A program made the position numbers and the translations under genes. Below, in pieces: positions 31,800-45,720 of a DNA stretch of 64,000 nt (its first letter is position 1; each line of letters begins with the position of its first letter). This DNA is from Microstegium vimineum (Eukaryota; Streptophyta; Magnoliopsida; Poales; Poaceae): assembly GCA_022036555.1 (NCBI GenBank), contig CM039120.1, positions 14,833,291-14,897,290 of the forward strand, read 5' to 3'. Under the pieces are notes generated by a model. The model saw only the letters and a list, made by a program, of their open reading frames with translations, was not told the origin of the DNA and did no database searches.

Positions 31800-33300
31800 T
31801 GGTTTCTGCGATGGCGGCGGAGGTTGTTGGCATAGTACGTACAGGATAAGAATGGAACAGCACCGAACCGCTCCTGCGTAGGATAGCCAGTTTCAGAAGT
31901 ATGGAATGCATGTACTGTGACTATATGCACTACTAGAGTTCTCCTAGATTCGATGTAAATATATACTCCCAATACAATTGTAGAATTAGGGGAGATACCA
32001 ATGCAACATGAAAAATTACTAAAATACCTCTATAAATTGATTAGACATCTTTGTAATCATTGCTCACACAAAATCTGCAGCTAGAAGACTCTAGATATAC
32101 AGGCATTGGCAAAAATTTTGCTATAACTAGAAGACTCTAGATACACAGCTAAAATAAACATAGGATTGATTTTATTTTATTTTTTGCATGAGAAGTGTGG
32201 TGCTGGCAGCAGCTTGTTGGTGTGGGTCCCATCTTAGGCCTAGTACTTATAGCCTCATTTTGAACTCCTAGATTGCGTTTTTTTTGGGAAAATTTTGAAT
32301 TACTGGATTGCGTTATTTTGTAGTACTTGGTTCATCAACCTTCGGAATTTCATGGAGATTTGATATAAGCAGTTAGTTTTTTTGTATTTTAATAAAAAAA
32401 AGGTCAGTATGACTCTTGAACTTAAACTTATACGAGTAGGTAATACATAAAAAAATTTGCTAGTTTGAATGAAGAACATTCCTCGCGCCGTATAGTTAGA
32501 GGGAGTGCTCGGTTGCTAGCTGTACATTTTGCCATATTTGAATTTTCCAAGTTTAATCAAGTTAGCAAGTGTTTAGTTGACAGTTAAAATTTAGTAATAT
32601 TTTTTTACTCTACATGTCATGAAAAAAGTGTGGCATGATTATTTAGAGCATGACAAACTGTGACTCAAAAATTTCTAGACGCATTTTTATAGATTGTCAT
32701 ACGACTTAATTAAAGTTAGTTGTGATAGATTATAGATAGGAACCAAAGAGAGCTAGAACCAGTTAAATGCTAATCGAGTAATAGTTTGTACTCATGTTGA
32801 ATGTCAGATTCAAAATCACACTCTCTAGAGGTGCAAAGGGAGTGGAGTGTTGTCCCCCTAAATTTGCAATTCTTCCCTTTTAGGGTAGGACAAGGGTTAA
32901 GCAGTTCCAGAGGGCATATATTTTATTTTTAAGCTTTTCACTATGTTTAGTAGTGTGTTTCTATGTATTTATCCAATAAGTAAATAAATTTAAAATTTCT
33001 GATCGTTAGACCTCTAGTGACAGCTAATCATAGACCTTTCTTTCTTCGGCTTTATACCATCATAGATAAATCTTTTAATGCAGAAAACATTGTTTTTATA
33101 GAAAGCATAACAATATCTATCATATGGACGAAATTCATGTGACACAAAAATAGAGTCTTGAATCCAACCGATTTTGCAGTTGGTCCTCACACGAATGTAA
33201 GTGGGTTTGCACGTGAACCTATCAAATAGACTTATTTTTTGTGAGTTCCCTAAATCCACAAAAAGTTAAGCCTATTCACAAAAGCTTTAGTATCAAAGCT
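31800..33300. other. Intergenic, AT-rich, nothing recognised
   Basis: No supported gene or RNA. Short imperfect repeats of AGAAGACTCTAGATA occur at 32081-32145. Confidence 0.5.
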
Positions 33301-33301
33301 A

Positions 33302-33566
33302 CTCCCTGTGTCCCAAAATAAACAGGTATTTAGGTTTTCAAGGGGTCAAAAGTCTTTTAAACTTGACTAGTTATATACGTAGGAAATAATATCAATATTT
33401 CTATCTTCAAATAAGTTTATGACAAAATTATATTTCATGATCAATGTATAAACCTTATTACATATCATAAATATTAATAATTTTTACATATATATTTGGT
33501 CAAACTTAGAAAAGATTAACTCCACATTAAGTGAGATGTACATTAACAATTTTAGGATGGAGAGAG
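33302..33566. repeat. Stowaway-like MITE
   Basis: Ends CTCCCTGTGTCCCAAAATAA and TTTTAGGATGGAGAGAG are inverted repeats, flanked by TA on both sides. Confidence 0.65.
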
Positions 33567-33569
33567 TAA

Positions 33570-35510
33570 AAAGGTAAAATTTTCAGGTCAAATGCTCAAA
33601 TTGGTGGTGAATTAGCTCAAATCAATTGTTCAAATAGCGTAGGATATATACAGAGCAGGGGAAAGGATGATATAGTCTAGAAAAAGAGAAGAATGAGAGC
33701 GCCATGTCTTGATAAGATGCGAAGAAGGCAAGGAGCATATAGATGGACAGCCGAGGAGTGGCGAACAGGCAGCAGCTGCAAAAGCTTTATCATAAACAAA
33801 AGAATCAGTCTTATGTTTTGAACATGCTCGTGCTATGTTGTCTCATTTGGCCTGTTCATTTGTGGTAAACAATTAATGGTTTTGCTAAATTTGTATGTAG
33901 CCAGTACGTGGCTTATTCGAACAGGCTGGGCCATTTGTGGTTGCATCGACGCACGCGCCAAGCGACTCAAAGAGTCAAAGTTATACTACGAGACAAGTAC
34001 GTAGTACTACTCAGTTCAAGTTGAAAATCTTAATTAAAGGAAGGTTAAGTTAGCTCATCATTTGACAGCGCTTAACCAGCCAGTAGGGCGACGGCGCGCG
34101 GAGAATGAGTGCGGCTGCGGCTATCGCTGAACGTCGAACTACTTCTGTAATTACGATTCACCGAGTGCTTTAATTTTACACGCTTTGCTTCACTGTCAAT
34201 GCATGCATGAATCCCTTGAGGCTTTGTATTGTACCGGCAAGTAGTAGCCACCTTTTTCCTCCCCGAAAGACGAGTCCGGGTGCAATGCAATGCAATGCAA
34301 CGCTTCCTTTTGCCTGTCCGGTCCGCGGTGTGCGCAAACGCCGTCGTCCCGCGTGTGGCCGTGCTATGCTATCGCTCGCGTTGGACTACCTGTCAGTCCA
34401 CACAAAGCTAGGCCGCCGTATGGTCGCACGAGTGGCGTCACGGGTGGGTGATCCGGACCAGACGGCAGCCACAGCCAAGAGCCACGCGAGGAGGAGAAGT
34501 CTGGAGGGTACGGCACGCTAGGCCGGGGCGGCACACGTGGCGGCGGACTATGTCGCGCAGGGCCCCACCCCCTCGGCCGACATCCCTGCCGCCGCGCTGC
34601 AAACACCCGGCGGGCGCGACCCGTCTGCCACGTCGGCTTGCTGCGTGCCTTGGCCGGTTGCTGCAAACTTTCCCTCCGCTTGACGCGATTAGCAGTAGTA
34701 GAATGGAGAAGCGACATGGACGCGCGAGTCGATTAGTTTAGTACTAGTACGTACTGTACGTTGCCGTGACAAGAGGAGGAGAGAAAGATCTGTGCGGCGG
34801 GCTGCCTACGTGTCTACGCTGCTTGTCCACGCGGCGCGCGGGGATTCGCGGCGACGTCCGTCCAGGAGGAGAGGCAATCAACGCGACCCCACACGGCAGG
34901 ATGATTGTTGATTGGAGTGGGGCCGGCCCGGGGGATCCTGCTCGGACGCGGTCAAGTGCGCGCGGGGAGGCGTCCCTGTCAGACGTGGCGAAGGGGACAG
35001 GGTTTGGCGTCGCCCCGCAACGTTTTCGTACGCGCGCACGGCGCAGCTAGCTAGCACCACCAAAACTCCTTTTCTGCACTCTCCGCGCACCGTTCCAGAA
35101 TTATTTTTTATATATGCCGTATCCTCTACACGATAAAATCAAACCTACATTCGCTTTGTAAATGACCTTACTACTACTACTACTACTATTATTATTATTA
35201 TTATTATTATAGAATTGTGGTGATCTTAAAGTACTAGAGTCCACGCCAGATGAAATAAGTGTATCTGCACTCCATCCTAAAGTCTGTGGGCTAAACTAAA
35301 CTACCATTGTATACCCGTAATTAATAAAGAGAGTGTGAAGCTCATTTAGTACACAATCACAACGCCAGAAAATGAACAAGTTCCATCGATGAAATTAATT
35401 AGACGTACTCGTCTTGTTAGTTCAGCCCATGGTACAATTAGTTCAGCCCATGGTACAATGCTTTTATCTCACAAAACAAAACAGTAAAAAAAAACAACAT
35501 CATCAGTCGG
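33570..35510. other. Intergenic; GC-rich island without a supported gene
   Basis: 34070-35095 is GC-rich with overlapping open frames on both strands, none with recognisable content, and a TGCAATGCAATGCAATGC repeat at 34280. It could be a promoter/CpG island of a lost gene or transposon cargo. 35170-35211 is a (CTA)n(TTA)n microsatellite. Confidence 0.4.
35170..35211. repeat. (CTA)n(TTA)n compound microsatellite
   Basis: About six CTA units are followed by about eight TTA units. Confidence 0.9.
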
Positions 35511-35514
35511 TAGC

Positions 35515-36012
35515 TAAAGTTGGGCATAAAGCTCGAGTAGCCCGTTGGCCCAGCCCGCCATTTTTGGTCCCGCACGGGCACGGCACGAGCCCGGGCTGGC
35601 CCGACCCGGTGTGCGGGCCGTGCCTGGGCCACACCCCAGGCACGGTGGGCCATCAAGGCACGGCCCGGTCGACCCGCTAAAATATTTAGGCCCAAAAATA
35701 TATAAAATTTTAATATATAATAGTTTTAAATCCAAACATACATCTACCTCAGATTGTATCTAACATCAAAATGAACCAAATTCGCAAAAAAAATCAAAAT
35801 AAGGCAAATTTGCACAAAAAAACATAAAAAATAGGTCAAATGAGGTACGGGCTAGCACGACCCGTTTTTTTACGAGCCGGCCCGACATGAAAATCGGCCC
35901 ACATAGCCATACCTAGGCCGAAGGTCAGACCCGTAGGGCTGTGAGACACGGCCTGCAGGGCACGGTAGTCATCTGGCCGGGCCGGGCCGACCCGACCCGT
36001 TACCCATCTTTA
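35515..36012. mobile_element. Non-autonomous hAT-type element
   Basis: Ends TAAAGTTGGGCA and TACCCATCTTTA form an imperfect inverted repeat. The flanking octamers TCGGTAGC (35507-35514) and TCTGTAGC (36013-36020) match at 7 of 8, as for an old hAT duplication. Arms are rich in CCCG/GGGC repeats and the centre is AT-rich. No coding capacity. Confidence 0.65.
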
Positions 36013-36287
36013 TCTGTAGCCAAACCAGTAAGTCTGTTTGCCGTCTCGGAAGCTTGCCACCAATAGTAGTATTCCCTCCATTCACTTATCTTCTTCGTCT
36101 AAACCCTGTATGCAGAAGACCAAGGGAAACAAATGGCCCAGGGGTTGTACGTAACTCAGCCATATTTGATTAATGCATGTTCATCCCTTTGTTTGTCCGA
36201 GTAAATCGTCTGACGCCACTAAAACCTCTGTTTCCCGCACCAACATCGTGCGCCCACGCAGAATACTCGCGCGGCTGCGCTTTCACA

Positions 36288-36737
36288 GGCCCTATTTGGA
36301 TCATACTAGCTTGACTAGAGCTAGAAGTTAGAGTTAGTTTGTAAACTAACTCAAACTAGCTCTAACCAAGAAGATGTTTGGATCAAAGACGAGTTTAAGT
36401 TAGTTTAATATTAAATTATTTTTATAAATCATCCAAATATATCCATGTGGGAGCTAGTTTTAAAGTATTTATTGTAACGAATTCAATGACGTAATTAGAA
36501 TTTTATTTGGATGTTTGATTTGTGAGTTATAATATTTTTTGTAGTTGCATATGAGGTGGGTCTCACGTTCCACCACAACCCATCCAAACTAACCAAAATT
36601 ACCTTTTTGGGGAGCTAGTTTTTTTTGGGTGGGCTAGTTACAACTAGCCCAAACTAGCTCTCCTGTTTGAATACTTTTGGACTAGTTAGGTGTAAACTAG
36701 CCCAAACAAGCTCTAGCCCTAGGATCCAAATATGGCC
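36288..36737. repeat. MITE with GGCCNTATTTGGATC ends, complete copy
   Basis: The left end GGCCCTATTTGGATC and the reverse complement of the right end, GGCCATATTTGGATC, differ at one base. The interior holds the TTGTAACGAATTCAATG block shared with 8827-9082 and (reversed) 10385-10505. The target duplication is unclear. Confidence 0.65.
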
Positions 36738-36739
36738 AC

Positions 36740-39417
36740 GGTTCTTTCCCGTGTGTGCAACCAGATGGACCAAGGAGGCACAGTGGTGAAGAACGATCGG
36801 GGACCTGCACGCAACGACATATATCACTGCTGGGCTTTGGATGGGAGGGAACAGAGATGTTTTTCAAGCGACGGGCGAACAGTCACGGCATCAAAGGTGC
36901 AGTCGTGGGCGCTTGGGACAGGGTGAGCGCGTGGTCCCAAGCTAAAGCTAATACAAAAGAGTTTTTTTTGAAAAAAATAAGTTTTTTTTTGCTTAAATGA
37001 AGGAGGTAAATGAAACTGGGGTACTAAATAAAGCCAAAGTTATATATAAGTACTATGTTTAATTGGAACAACAACACGAGCCTGATCGCAAACACATAAA
37101 ATCTGCTCAATTAGGAGGTTTCTTATATAACAACCCTCTCAACACTAACTTCTTGTGAGACACTCAGGACATTGATCCTTACGACCAACCCTTTGATAGA
37201 ATTTGCAGAAGTAACTAAAGAGATGTAACACTAAAATTAAGAGGGACGAAACAAAGTTATGGATAGCTTTGCTAAGAGCCAAAGCTAATATGGGTTCACT
37301 TATCTCTCTCATAAACTTTCTTGGTTATTATATCTGAGTTGAGTGTAAGTTTACAGTCCACTTTTTCTCTCGGTCTCCTCTATTCTCTCTTCTAGTCAGT
37401 ATTTAGCCCGGTTACGGTCTTCAATTATACTTGCTTTAAGGAGGTAAGATAACAACTATTTCAATACTCACCCGTCCCAGAATACTAGTCGTTTTAGGAG
37501 TCAGAGCGATTATCAAGGAAGTGCAAAAATGATCTGATGGAGTAGTACATGACCAAAGCTTGCTAAAGCTGCTACGATTGGACTGCTAGAGTGAAGTCAG
37601 TATCGAGCGGATGGACTTGTGGAGAGGGCAAAGCCTGCTATGCCTGACTGGTAACCTCCTGTCACGTCTACACCGATGTACTGGGAACAATCGGTACTTA
37701 TTTTGAATGCTAAAACATCTTCAATTTTGGAACAGAGGCTTGCTAGCGCATTCTCCTTGAAGTCCGTACGGAGTAACGCACAAAGAGCACCTGAAAACTT
37801 AGGATGACATTTTTCCCCGAGAACACTATGTGTTCGATGGATATTTAAATTATTTATATATATCTGAAACTGAAATAGCAACTGTTATTCAAGTCCGACC
37901 AAAGTTCTGTACCATGTATACATACTACTCAAAAAAGAATATGACAAGTGGTGATGTTTTTTTTTTGTGTATCCATAAAAAATTCTCCACACACAATTTA
38001 GACCTTAGTTTTTTGTTTTCATTTTTTCGAGAAACAACTTGATTAAATATATATTAAAAAACTGTTAATATTTAGATAGATATTTAAATCTAGTTTTTTA
38101 ATATTTATTTTTAAAATATAAGTATTGCTCCTATTTTCTTTAAAATTGAGTCAAACTTATTGATATATAAATCGTGGTGACAACTGACAAACATATGCCA
38201 ATTTGTTAGTGCGTCTGCGAGTTGAGGTTATCACGTGAGAAGTTGTACCGTGTGTACGTACGCGAGAAGTGACGCGGGCAGAGTTTAATGAACTTTGGCG
38301 CGGCTAGTGTACGTGGGCGGTGGGCCAGGGCCAGGGCCACGCGGCTGACGCCTTGGGGGTGGTTTGGCGAGACGCGCACGTCGGGGCGGTTGCACGTACG
38401 CGCAGCACGGCGGCTAGCTTGTGCAAGTGCAACGGGATCCAACGGGTTCGGAGCTGGCGCTGCCTGCCTGTGTTTGAGCAGGCGGGCGGCGGGCAGGTCG
38501 ATCGTACGCATATGTTGCACCCGTCGCTCTCTCTCAAATGTCTCGTTTGCGACTGTGCGAATTGCCTAGCTACTACTGTACCTAAATTAGTCAGGGTCTA
38601 TTTAATATATATATATAGCCCACAATAATTTTATAAATTGTTGTGAGCTGTTTTTTATGCTAAGCATTTTTTTAAAACAGTTTTACTAGTGAATTGTTTT
38701 TCTTTTTCTCAAAGTGAAATGAAATTGAAAAAAAATAGTTTATCTTAATTATCTCTCTTATTTCTCACTCATATTCATACATGAAGTTGTTACTGAATCT
38801 GTTTTGTCATTTTTTTCTTTCAAAATAGCTCACCTTGGTCTAGAAAGTTACACATACAACTAGTGAAGTTGATCCGTGCCAAACAAGTCCTTATAGTTAA
38901 TTAAATTGCCGTTGCAAAACAGCTGTAACAAGTAAAACCTAGCTAGCTTTTTCGACGGTGCATTTGTGGAGATTTATTTCAAGAAAACTAAAATCAGTCT
39001 CGCTCTAGTCCCGTGGGGCCGCCGGGTCGGTGTACAAGAAAGAAATCCAACAGCGGGTAGCTGGGCTGGCCGCCGGTCGGTCGCCCATCGATCCATCCCT
39101 TATTTCAAACGGGCCGGGGCATCATGGTGGTGGCGAATTGTTCATTCACAGAATCACAGCACAGGTGACAGTGATATATACTGCATAGTACTTGGAAGAT
39201 CCTACTAGATCTTGTACTACTCTTTCTGACCAAGTCTTTTTTTTTCTTTAGGTTGACGGTGCCATTGATTTGCAACAGCGCCGCTTTCAGCTCTCTTCAT
39301 TAACAAGTTTGGAAGATCCTGTTTTTTTTTGAATAATTTTTCAATAAAGACTCAAATATACTCAAAGAGATGGAATACATGCATCTTCGAATACTCCGTT
39401 TGCGGTATATTTGAGTC
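36740..39417. other. Intergenic, repeats only
   Basis: 37235-37440 resembles a reversed, decayed copy of the MITE at 24186. 38210-38560 is a GC-rich island without a supported gene. 38596-38895 has AGGGTCTATTTAATATA...GTGCCAAACAAGTCC ends in hAT-MITE style. I see no host gene. Confidence 0.45.
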
Positions 39418-39465
39418 TTTCACTAGTAGAAAAACTATTTTTCTGACGCCCCCCAAAACACACCA

Positions 39466-39559
39466 CAGACGGTTGTGGGTTTCACGCCGCCTGTGGAGAG
39501 GGGTTATCACAGGCGGTTGACATAAGTCAACCGCCAGTAATAGACTCTGCCTATATAAA
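39466..39559 (+). promoter_or_regulatory. CACTA 1 left array and TATA box
   Basis: Four motif copies (GACGGTTGTGG, CCGCCTGTGG, CACAGGCGGTTGAC, TCAACCGCCAGT) precede TATATAAA at 39552-39559. This should be the promoter of the transposase gene and a transposition-complex site. Confidence 0.65.
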
Positions 39560-40641
39560 CCACCATCCCGACCATCTACAGTTCTAAGAGCCACTTTCTA
39601 TTAGAAGCGATTTTGGAGGTCCAGATTTTTCAAAATACAAGGGGGGAGGTTTTGATCTTCATTTCTAGGAAGGAGATTGGTTCAAAAGGTTACTTTATGT
39701 CCCTATTGTCTCATTTAGCTCATTTTTGCTCAATTGGAGCCACATTTTGGATCTAGAGTTTCACCATGAGTGAGAGAGAAGAGTCCTAGATGTTCAATTT
39801 AGTTTATGCTATATATATTTACTTGATGTTTGCTCTCCATCTTCATGTTTGCTTTTTAATTTTTTTGATGCTATATATATTTACTTGATTGTTATGAATC
39901 AATGTTGTGTTAAATATACTCTTACTCTAAACCCTAGCTAATAATCTATGGTTTCACCATGAGTGAGAGAGAAGAGTCCTAGAATGTTTGAGAGAGAAGT
40001 GTAGTTTTTTAGCAGTTTTTTTAATTATTGTACTTAGGTTTTTTGTTATGCTTTTTTATTTCTCAATTTATTTCATCCACTTTATGCACTTATGTTTCAT
40101 TAATTTAATTGTGATACTTAGTGGCTGGACCTAAACCCTAGCTAATAAACTCTAAGGGGGAGGTTTTGATCTTTATTTATAGAGACAAGGGGACATTTAT
40201 CAAAATACAGGTGGAGAGGTTTTGATCTTTATTACTTGGAAAGAGGTTGTTAAAAAAGGTTAGTTTATGTCCCTATTGCCTCATTTAGCTCATTTTTGCT
40301 CAATTTGAGCCACATTTTGGATCTAGGGTTTCACCATGAGTGAGAGAGAAGAATACCTAGGTTGTTTTCTTAGTTTATTCATGTCATGTTGATGCCAATT
40401 TGAGTCACATTTTTGCTCTATTTTCATTTTTGCTTTTTAAATTTAGTTTATGCTAGATATATTTACTTGTTTTCATTGAACAATGTTGTGTTAATGTTGA
40501 TCAATGATACTTAGTGGCTAATAAACTCTAAGGGGGAGGTTTTCATCTTCATTTATTTTCTTTATTTTCTTCAAGTCAGGTTGATTAAGATGGTTACATA
40601 GTATTTGTCGTCTCCCCCTTTTGAAAATCATGTATTGATCG

Positions 40642-43600
40642 ATGGAGAGGTCATTCTGGATGTATAATTTGTCAAGGCTAGATGAATCATACATACCCGA
40701 GGTTCATAAGTTTATTGATGCCGCTAAGAACCATGCTTGGAGAACAAAGAAGACGCACATACATTGTCCATGCATGGACTGCAGGAATGTGAGAGTATTT
40801 GATGACCATCAACAAATCCTTTCTCATCTTGTCCGTCGAAGATTTATGAAGGATTACTTGATCTGGACAAAGCATGGAGAGGAGAGCTATGTGCCTTATA
40901 CAACTGTTAGTCGTGCAAATATCGACGCCGATGGTCCAGATATGTTTGTTGACGGTGGGTTTCAGTTAGTACACGAGACACAACAACCTGTCACCGATGG
41001 TCCTGATCATGGTTTCGCTGGAGGAATTGAAGGCGTGGGAACTGATGTGATGCAAAATAATATGGCTGCGGAAGATGCAGAATTCCTGGAGGCAATGTTG
41101 CGTCGTCATGCAGAAGATCCATCAATGTTCTTCAAGAAAGGTATGGAGGCTCTGATGAAGGCAACAAAAGAGCCTTTGTACGATGATTCTAAGGGTTGCA
41201 CCAAAGAGTTCACGACCTTGCGTTCGGTGCTAAAGTTGTTGGTATACAAAGCTAGGTTTGGTATTTGTGATGTTGGCTTTGATGCATTCTTGAGTATTAT
41301 CACAGACATGCTTCTTAAGGAAAACAAAGTGCCTGCTAACACGTACTATGCAAAGAAGCTAATCAGTCCGCTCACGATGGGTGTTGAGAAGATCCATGCT
41401 TGTAGAAATCACTGTATCCTATATCGAGGTGACGAATATAAGGACATGGAGAGCTGTCCAAAGTGTAATGCAAGTAGGTATAAAACGAATAAAGACTACA
41501 AAGAGGAACACTGTGCTGCCTCGGTGGTGTGTAAAGGAAAGAAGCGAAAGAAGACCCAACAGAGTTCAAAACCCACGATCAAAGAAAAAGAAGAAGTAGA
41601 CTATTATGCGCTGAAAAAGATTCCTGCTTTGGTGATATGGTACCTGCCTGTGGTCGATCGATTGAGGTGTTTGTTTGCTAACCCAGAGGATTCCAAACTT
41701 ATGAGCTGACATGATTCTAATGAGCACATCAAAGACGATGGGAAACTTCGGCACCCAGCCGATGGCAAGCAGTGGATAGATTTCAATAACAACCACGAAG
41801 ACTTTGCAAAGGAACAAAGAAATGTTAGGTTTGCACTGAGTACTGACAGAATGAATCCATTTACAACTTCCGCCATGGTTGATGCAGAAGCGAAAGTATC
41901 TCATGCTAACCATCCTTATCTCTGGACCTACACAGCCTGGAGTTGACATGGATGTTTTCTTGGAGCCCTTAATGGAAGACATGAAGATATTGTGGGAAAC
42001 ATGTGTTAAAATGTGGGACGAGTACCGCCAAGAATCATTCACGTTGAGAGAAATTATCTTTGTTACCATCAACGATTACCCTGCTCTCTTCACATTATCA
42101 GGGCAGCTCAAGGGAAAGGTTGGTTGTGTGGTATGCATAGATGAAACCGCTCACGTGTCCCTTACTGCATCTAAGAAGATAGTGTACATGAGGCACAGAC
42201 GCTTCTTATCGAGAGGACACAGGTACCGCCAGAAGAAGATGGATAAGCACTTCGACAATAACGTTGAACTCTAGTCTACTGCCCCACTAGACAACAGTAA
42301 AGACAAAAGAGTTTTCAACCTAGTCAGGAACCTTAAATTTGTTTTTGGGAAGAAGACAACAGACGGAAAAACAAGAAAGAATGTCAAACCAACTCCAAGG
42401 GCTTCGTTTAAGAAGAAATCTATTTTCTTCAAGTATTTTTCATACTGTCCTGAGTTAGACGTACGCCATGCGATCGATGGTATGCACGTTCAGAAGAACG
42501 TGTTTGAAAGCCTAATTGGAACCTTGCTAGACATAAAGGGCAAGACAAAGGAAGGACTAAAGTCACGTCTGGACATGGTACAGTTAGAGATAAAAAAGAA
42601 CTCCACCCTGTTCTTCAAGAAAATGGGAAGTACCATCTCCCGGTAGCAAGCTACAACCTCAACAATGATGAAAAACATTCGATGTGTGTGTGGTTGAAGA
42701 ATCTGAAGGTCCCATCTGGATTCTGCTCTAACATACGAAGTATTGTGTCAATGAAAGACCTTACACGCACCAACTACAACTCACATGATTGTCATACCAT
42801 GCTGACTACTTTCCTCCCTATTGCCATCAGGGCTATAAATCCAGTGTGGATAAAGGTTGCAGTCACACGGTTGTGCTACTTCTTCAACAGGATCTCATAG
42901 AAGGTGATCGACCCTGATGAGTTGACATCTCTTAAGGAATTTGCAGCGGAGACAGTGTCACAGTTCGAGATATGTTTTCCTCCAGCATTCTTCGATATTA
43001 TGGTTCACCTTGTGGTGCACTTGGTTCCACAGATAGAGGCACTGGGTCCCATGTATTTGCATGAGATGTGGACGTCTGAGCGTTTCATGTCAACACTTAA
43101 TATCTACTTATCAACTCGTGCTCGTCCTGAGACGTCCATGGTAGAGGGGTACTTAATCGAAGAGGCAATTGAGTCTGGTGGTCCATTCTGCAACAGCGTC
43201 CTAAAAGACCAGGATGCAATAGGTTTGCCTCCGTCAAGACATGATGGTAGGTTGAATGGAAGAGGGAGGATGGGAAAGAAATCATTAGTCCCGCAAGATT
43301 ACAATTCAGTCCTCGAGGCACATCACAACATCCTTCATCAACTCTCGATAATGAAGCCTTTCATCGAGCAACATATTGATGAGCTTCGCAAACAAAATCA
43401 TGGGCACACAGATGAGTGGTTAATGAAGGAACACAAGAATAAGTTCACCTTATGACTAAAGGAGCTTGACATTCCAGAGGGGGAAACAATTGAGGAACGC
43501 ACCATCAAGGTGTTGGCTTCTGGACCATCACGCCAGGTCACAACATGGCAAAGCTATGACATTAGTGGCTTCACATTCTGTACCAAGTCCAAGGACCAAA

Positions 43601-44214
43601 AGAGCATTGCACAAAACAGTGGAGTTCGATGTGATGCCTTAGACTCTGAAACTAGGGATGAAAATATGTTCTTTGGCTTCGCTGATGCCATATGGGAGCT
43701 AGACTATGCTACATTTCAGGTCCCTATGTTTCGATGCCAATGGGTTGAAGACAAACATCTCACAGTGGACAACTATGGGGTCAGAGTTCTTGATCTAAGT
43801 AAGGTAGGCTACAAAGATGATCCGTGGATAATGGCTAACCGTGCTGCACAGGTCTTCTATGTTGAACAGATCCTTTGTCCTAATGAGAAAAAAAGTACCG
43901 ACAAGCCGAAGCATGTAGTTATTCCTGGAAAGCAACAAGCTATAGGGGTTGATGGTGTATCTGACTTGGATGAATTTAATGAGTTCAACAACATGTGTCT
44001 CTTTGTAGATGACCATCCACTAAAAATAAAGAGTGTTGAACGAAGCATCCCACAAAAATCGCTAACTTGGGTGTGCCACGATGGACAAGGAGACCCTATT
44101 TTTGTTTCTCCGTGTGAGACCCTATTTTTGTTTCTCCGTGTGAGACCCTATGCTTATTTCACATGTTTTGCAATGTATTTCTATAATCCAGAGATTATGA
44201 AACATATGTATTAA
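40642..44214 (+). pseudogene. CACTA 1 transposase (tnp2/Transposase_21 type), broken
   Basis: Domain order is that of plant CACTA transposases. The N-terminal Transpos_assoc domain reads MERSFWMYNLSR, CPCMDCRN, HLVRRRF and W.KHGE. The Transposase_21 core includes GVEKIHACRNHCILYR and MNPF. Then come DUF4218 (ALGPMYLHEMWTSERFM) and DUF4216 (DENMFFGFADAIWELDY, VLDLSKVGYKDDPWIMANRAAQVFYVEQ). In the intact state it would cut at the CACTA ends. Lesions: TGA at 41707 in place of the Trp of a conserved WHD motif, a deletion plus frameshift near 41870, TAG at 42272, a missing A in the A run 42592-42597, TAG at 42898 and TGA at 43453. The reading frame otherwise holds to 44214. A 29-base tandem duplication (TTTTTGTTTCTCCGTGTGAGA unit) sits at the very end, 44100-44155. 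Confidence 0.87.
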
Positions 44215-44696
44215 TCGAGATCCTAACACTAAACCCTTAAATCTTAAACCTAACACTAAACCCTAATAAACCCTTAAATCTTAAACCTAACACTAATAAA
44301 CCTAACATAATTGCTTCTACGTGTGAGACACTATGCTTATTTCACAGAAATGCAATCTTTTCTATAATCCCGAGATGATGAACCCTATGCGCTAAACCCG
44401 AATGAACACTAGCTACTCCATAGTCCCTAATCATTTATATCTTGTCAAGACAAACACCACAAAATTTATTTCACTAAGTTTGGAACAATATTTCTCAAGA
44501 CATGATTTTTTGAAGCTTATGTATGGGTCATTATAAATATAGCTACATATAAAAGTATCTCAAACATGTAATTTAATATTTTTAACATGTATATCATGTC
44601 AAGACAAACACTACAAAATTTAATTCACAATTTTTAGAATAATAGATCTCAAGATATGATTTTTTAAAACTTTTTTGAATTATTTCTGCAAAATTG

Positions 44697-44836
44697 TTTC
44701 TACTAGCGGTTGTCAATGTCAACCGCCTGTAGAGATCAATTTCTACAGGCGGTTGGCATTGACCATCGTCTGTAGAGATCATTTCTACAGGCGGTGGTCA
44801 ATGCCAACCGCCTGTAGAAATCGACTTCATATATAT
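44697..44836 (+). promoter_or_regulatory. CACTA 1 internal copy of the subterminal array, with TATA
   Basis: Six or so copies of ACCGCCTGTAGA / TCTACAGGCGGT (44704-44822) in both orientations lie between the two genes and are followed at once by TATATATG (44829). The motif is that of the element's ends. It is probably the promoter of the second gene. Confidence 0.6.
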
Positions 44837-45418
44837 GACCGCGCACTCGTCCGAAATATTTCTAAGTCTGAAGGTGCGAGTTCATTTGAAACAACGCCGT
44901 TAGGCTGCCGGATTTCTCCGCCGACGCCCTAACCGCCGCTGCACGACCATTTTTGTGACCGGGTAAGCATCTCCGGCCATCTTTCGCTCTCTATTGCGCG
45001 GCGGTGTGCTTGGCGTAGCGGTGCGCGTGGTGGCGGCGACATTTCTTGGCAGCGACGGTGGTGGCGTGGCGGGTGCGGCGGTGGTGGCATGGCGCGGCGG
45101 TGGAGTTTGTGGCGTGTGGTGGTGGCGGATGTGGCATGGCGCGACGTGTGGACGACGTGCGGGCGCGGTGGTGGGTGGTGGCGCGCATGGCGCGACAGTG
45201 GTGGTGACGGCTGGTGGGCGGGGCTCGGCTGTGGCGCAGCGGCGGCAGGGCTCGGCAGGGATCGTCGGGGCTCGGTGGGGCAGCGGCGGCAGGGCTCGGC
45301 GCAGCGGCGGTGGGGCTCGACAGGCACACGCGGCATGGGCCGGCCTGCAAGCCAGTGGGCCGGCCCAAAATTTGGTCTTAACCGTTTTTTATTTTCTTTC
45401 ATTATAAATGTAAATGTT

Positions 45419-45720
45419 GTCTGTAATATACACCTGATGTCTCCAATATATGAGTTTTGATGCAAAATTGCCTCTAATATACACTTGATGTGTCCAATAT
45501 ATGAGTTTTGATGTATATATATGTATGTCTCCATTTCTTAGTATATGTATGTATATATTCTTAGTATATGTATGTATATATTCAAGTTTGTGTATGTAAT
45601 TATTAAATGACCTTATATTTGTAATAGAAAAATGACACCCCGAGAAAAAGACCTTATATATATTCACCAGAAATTTTATGTTTATTCCCCGAGAAAAAGA
45701 CCTTATATATTATCACCAGA
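45419..45720. repeat. Short tandem duplications in CACTA 1
   Basis: AATATACAC(C/T)TGATGT(C/G)TCCAATATATGAG is present twice (45426-45515), TTAGTATATGTATGTATATATTC twice (45537-45580), and CCGAGAAAAAGACCTTATATAT twice (45640-45705). Confidence 0.7.

Noticed and set aside
34207..35136. Several overlapping frames in a GC-rich island
   Set aside because: Frames occur on both strands and overlap each other; composition alone explains them.
37597..37881. 94-codon minus-strand frame
   Set aside because: It looks protein-like in composition, but I recognise no family, and it has no neighbours, splice sites or promoter to support it.
44215..44410. CTAAACCCTAATAAACCC-type repeats that recall plant telomere sequence
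   Set aside because: The units are irregular mixtures of AAACCTAACACTAAACCC, not tandem CCCTAAA, and lie inside CACTA 1 just after the transposase gene.
44994..45460. Gly/Ala/Arg-rich frames on both strands in CACTA 1
   Set aside because: GGC-rich leader sequence before the second gene. The frames have no homology that I recognise and no splice support.
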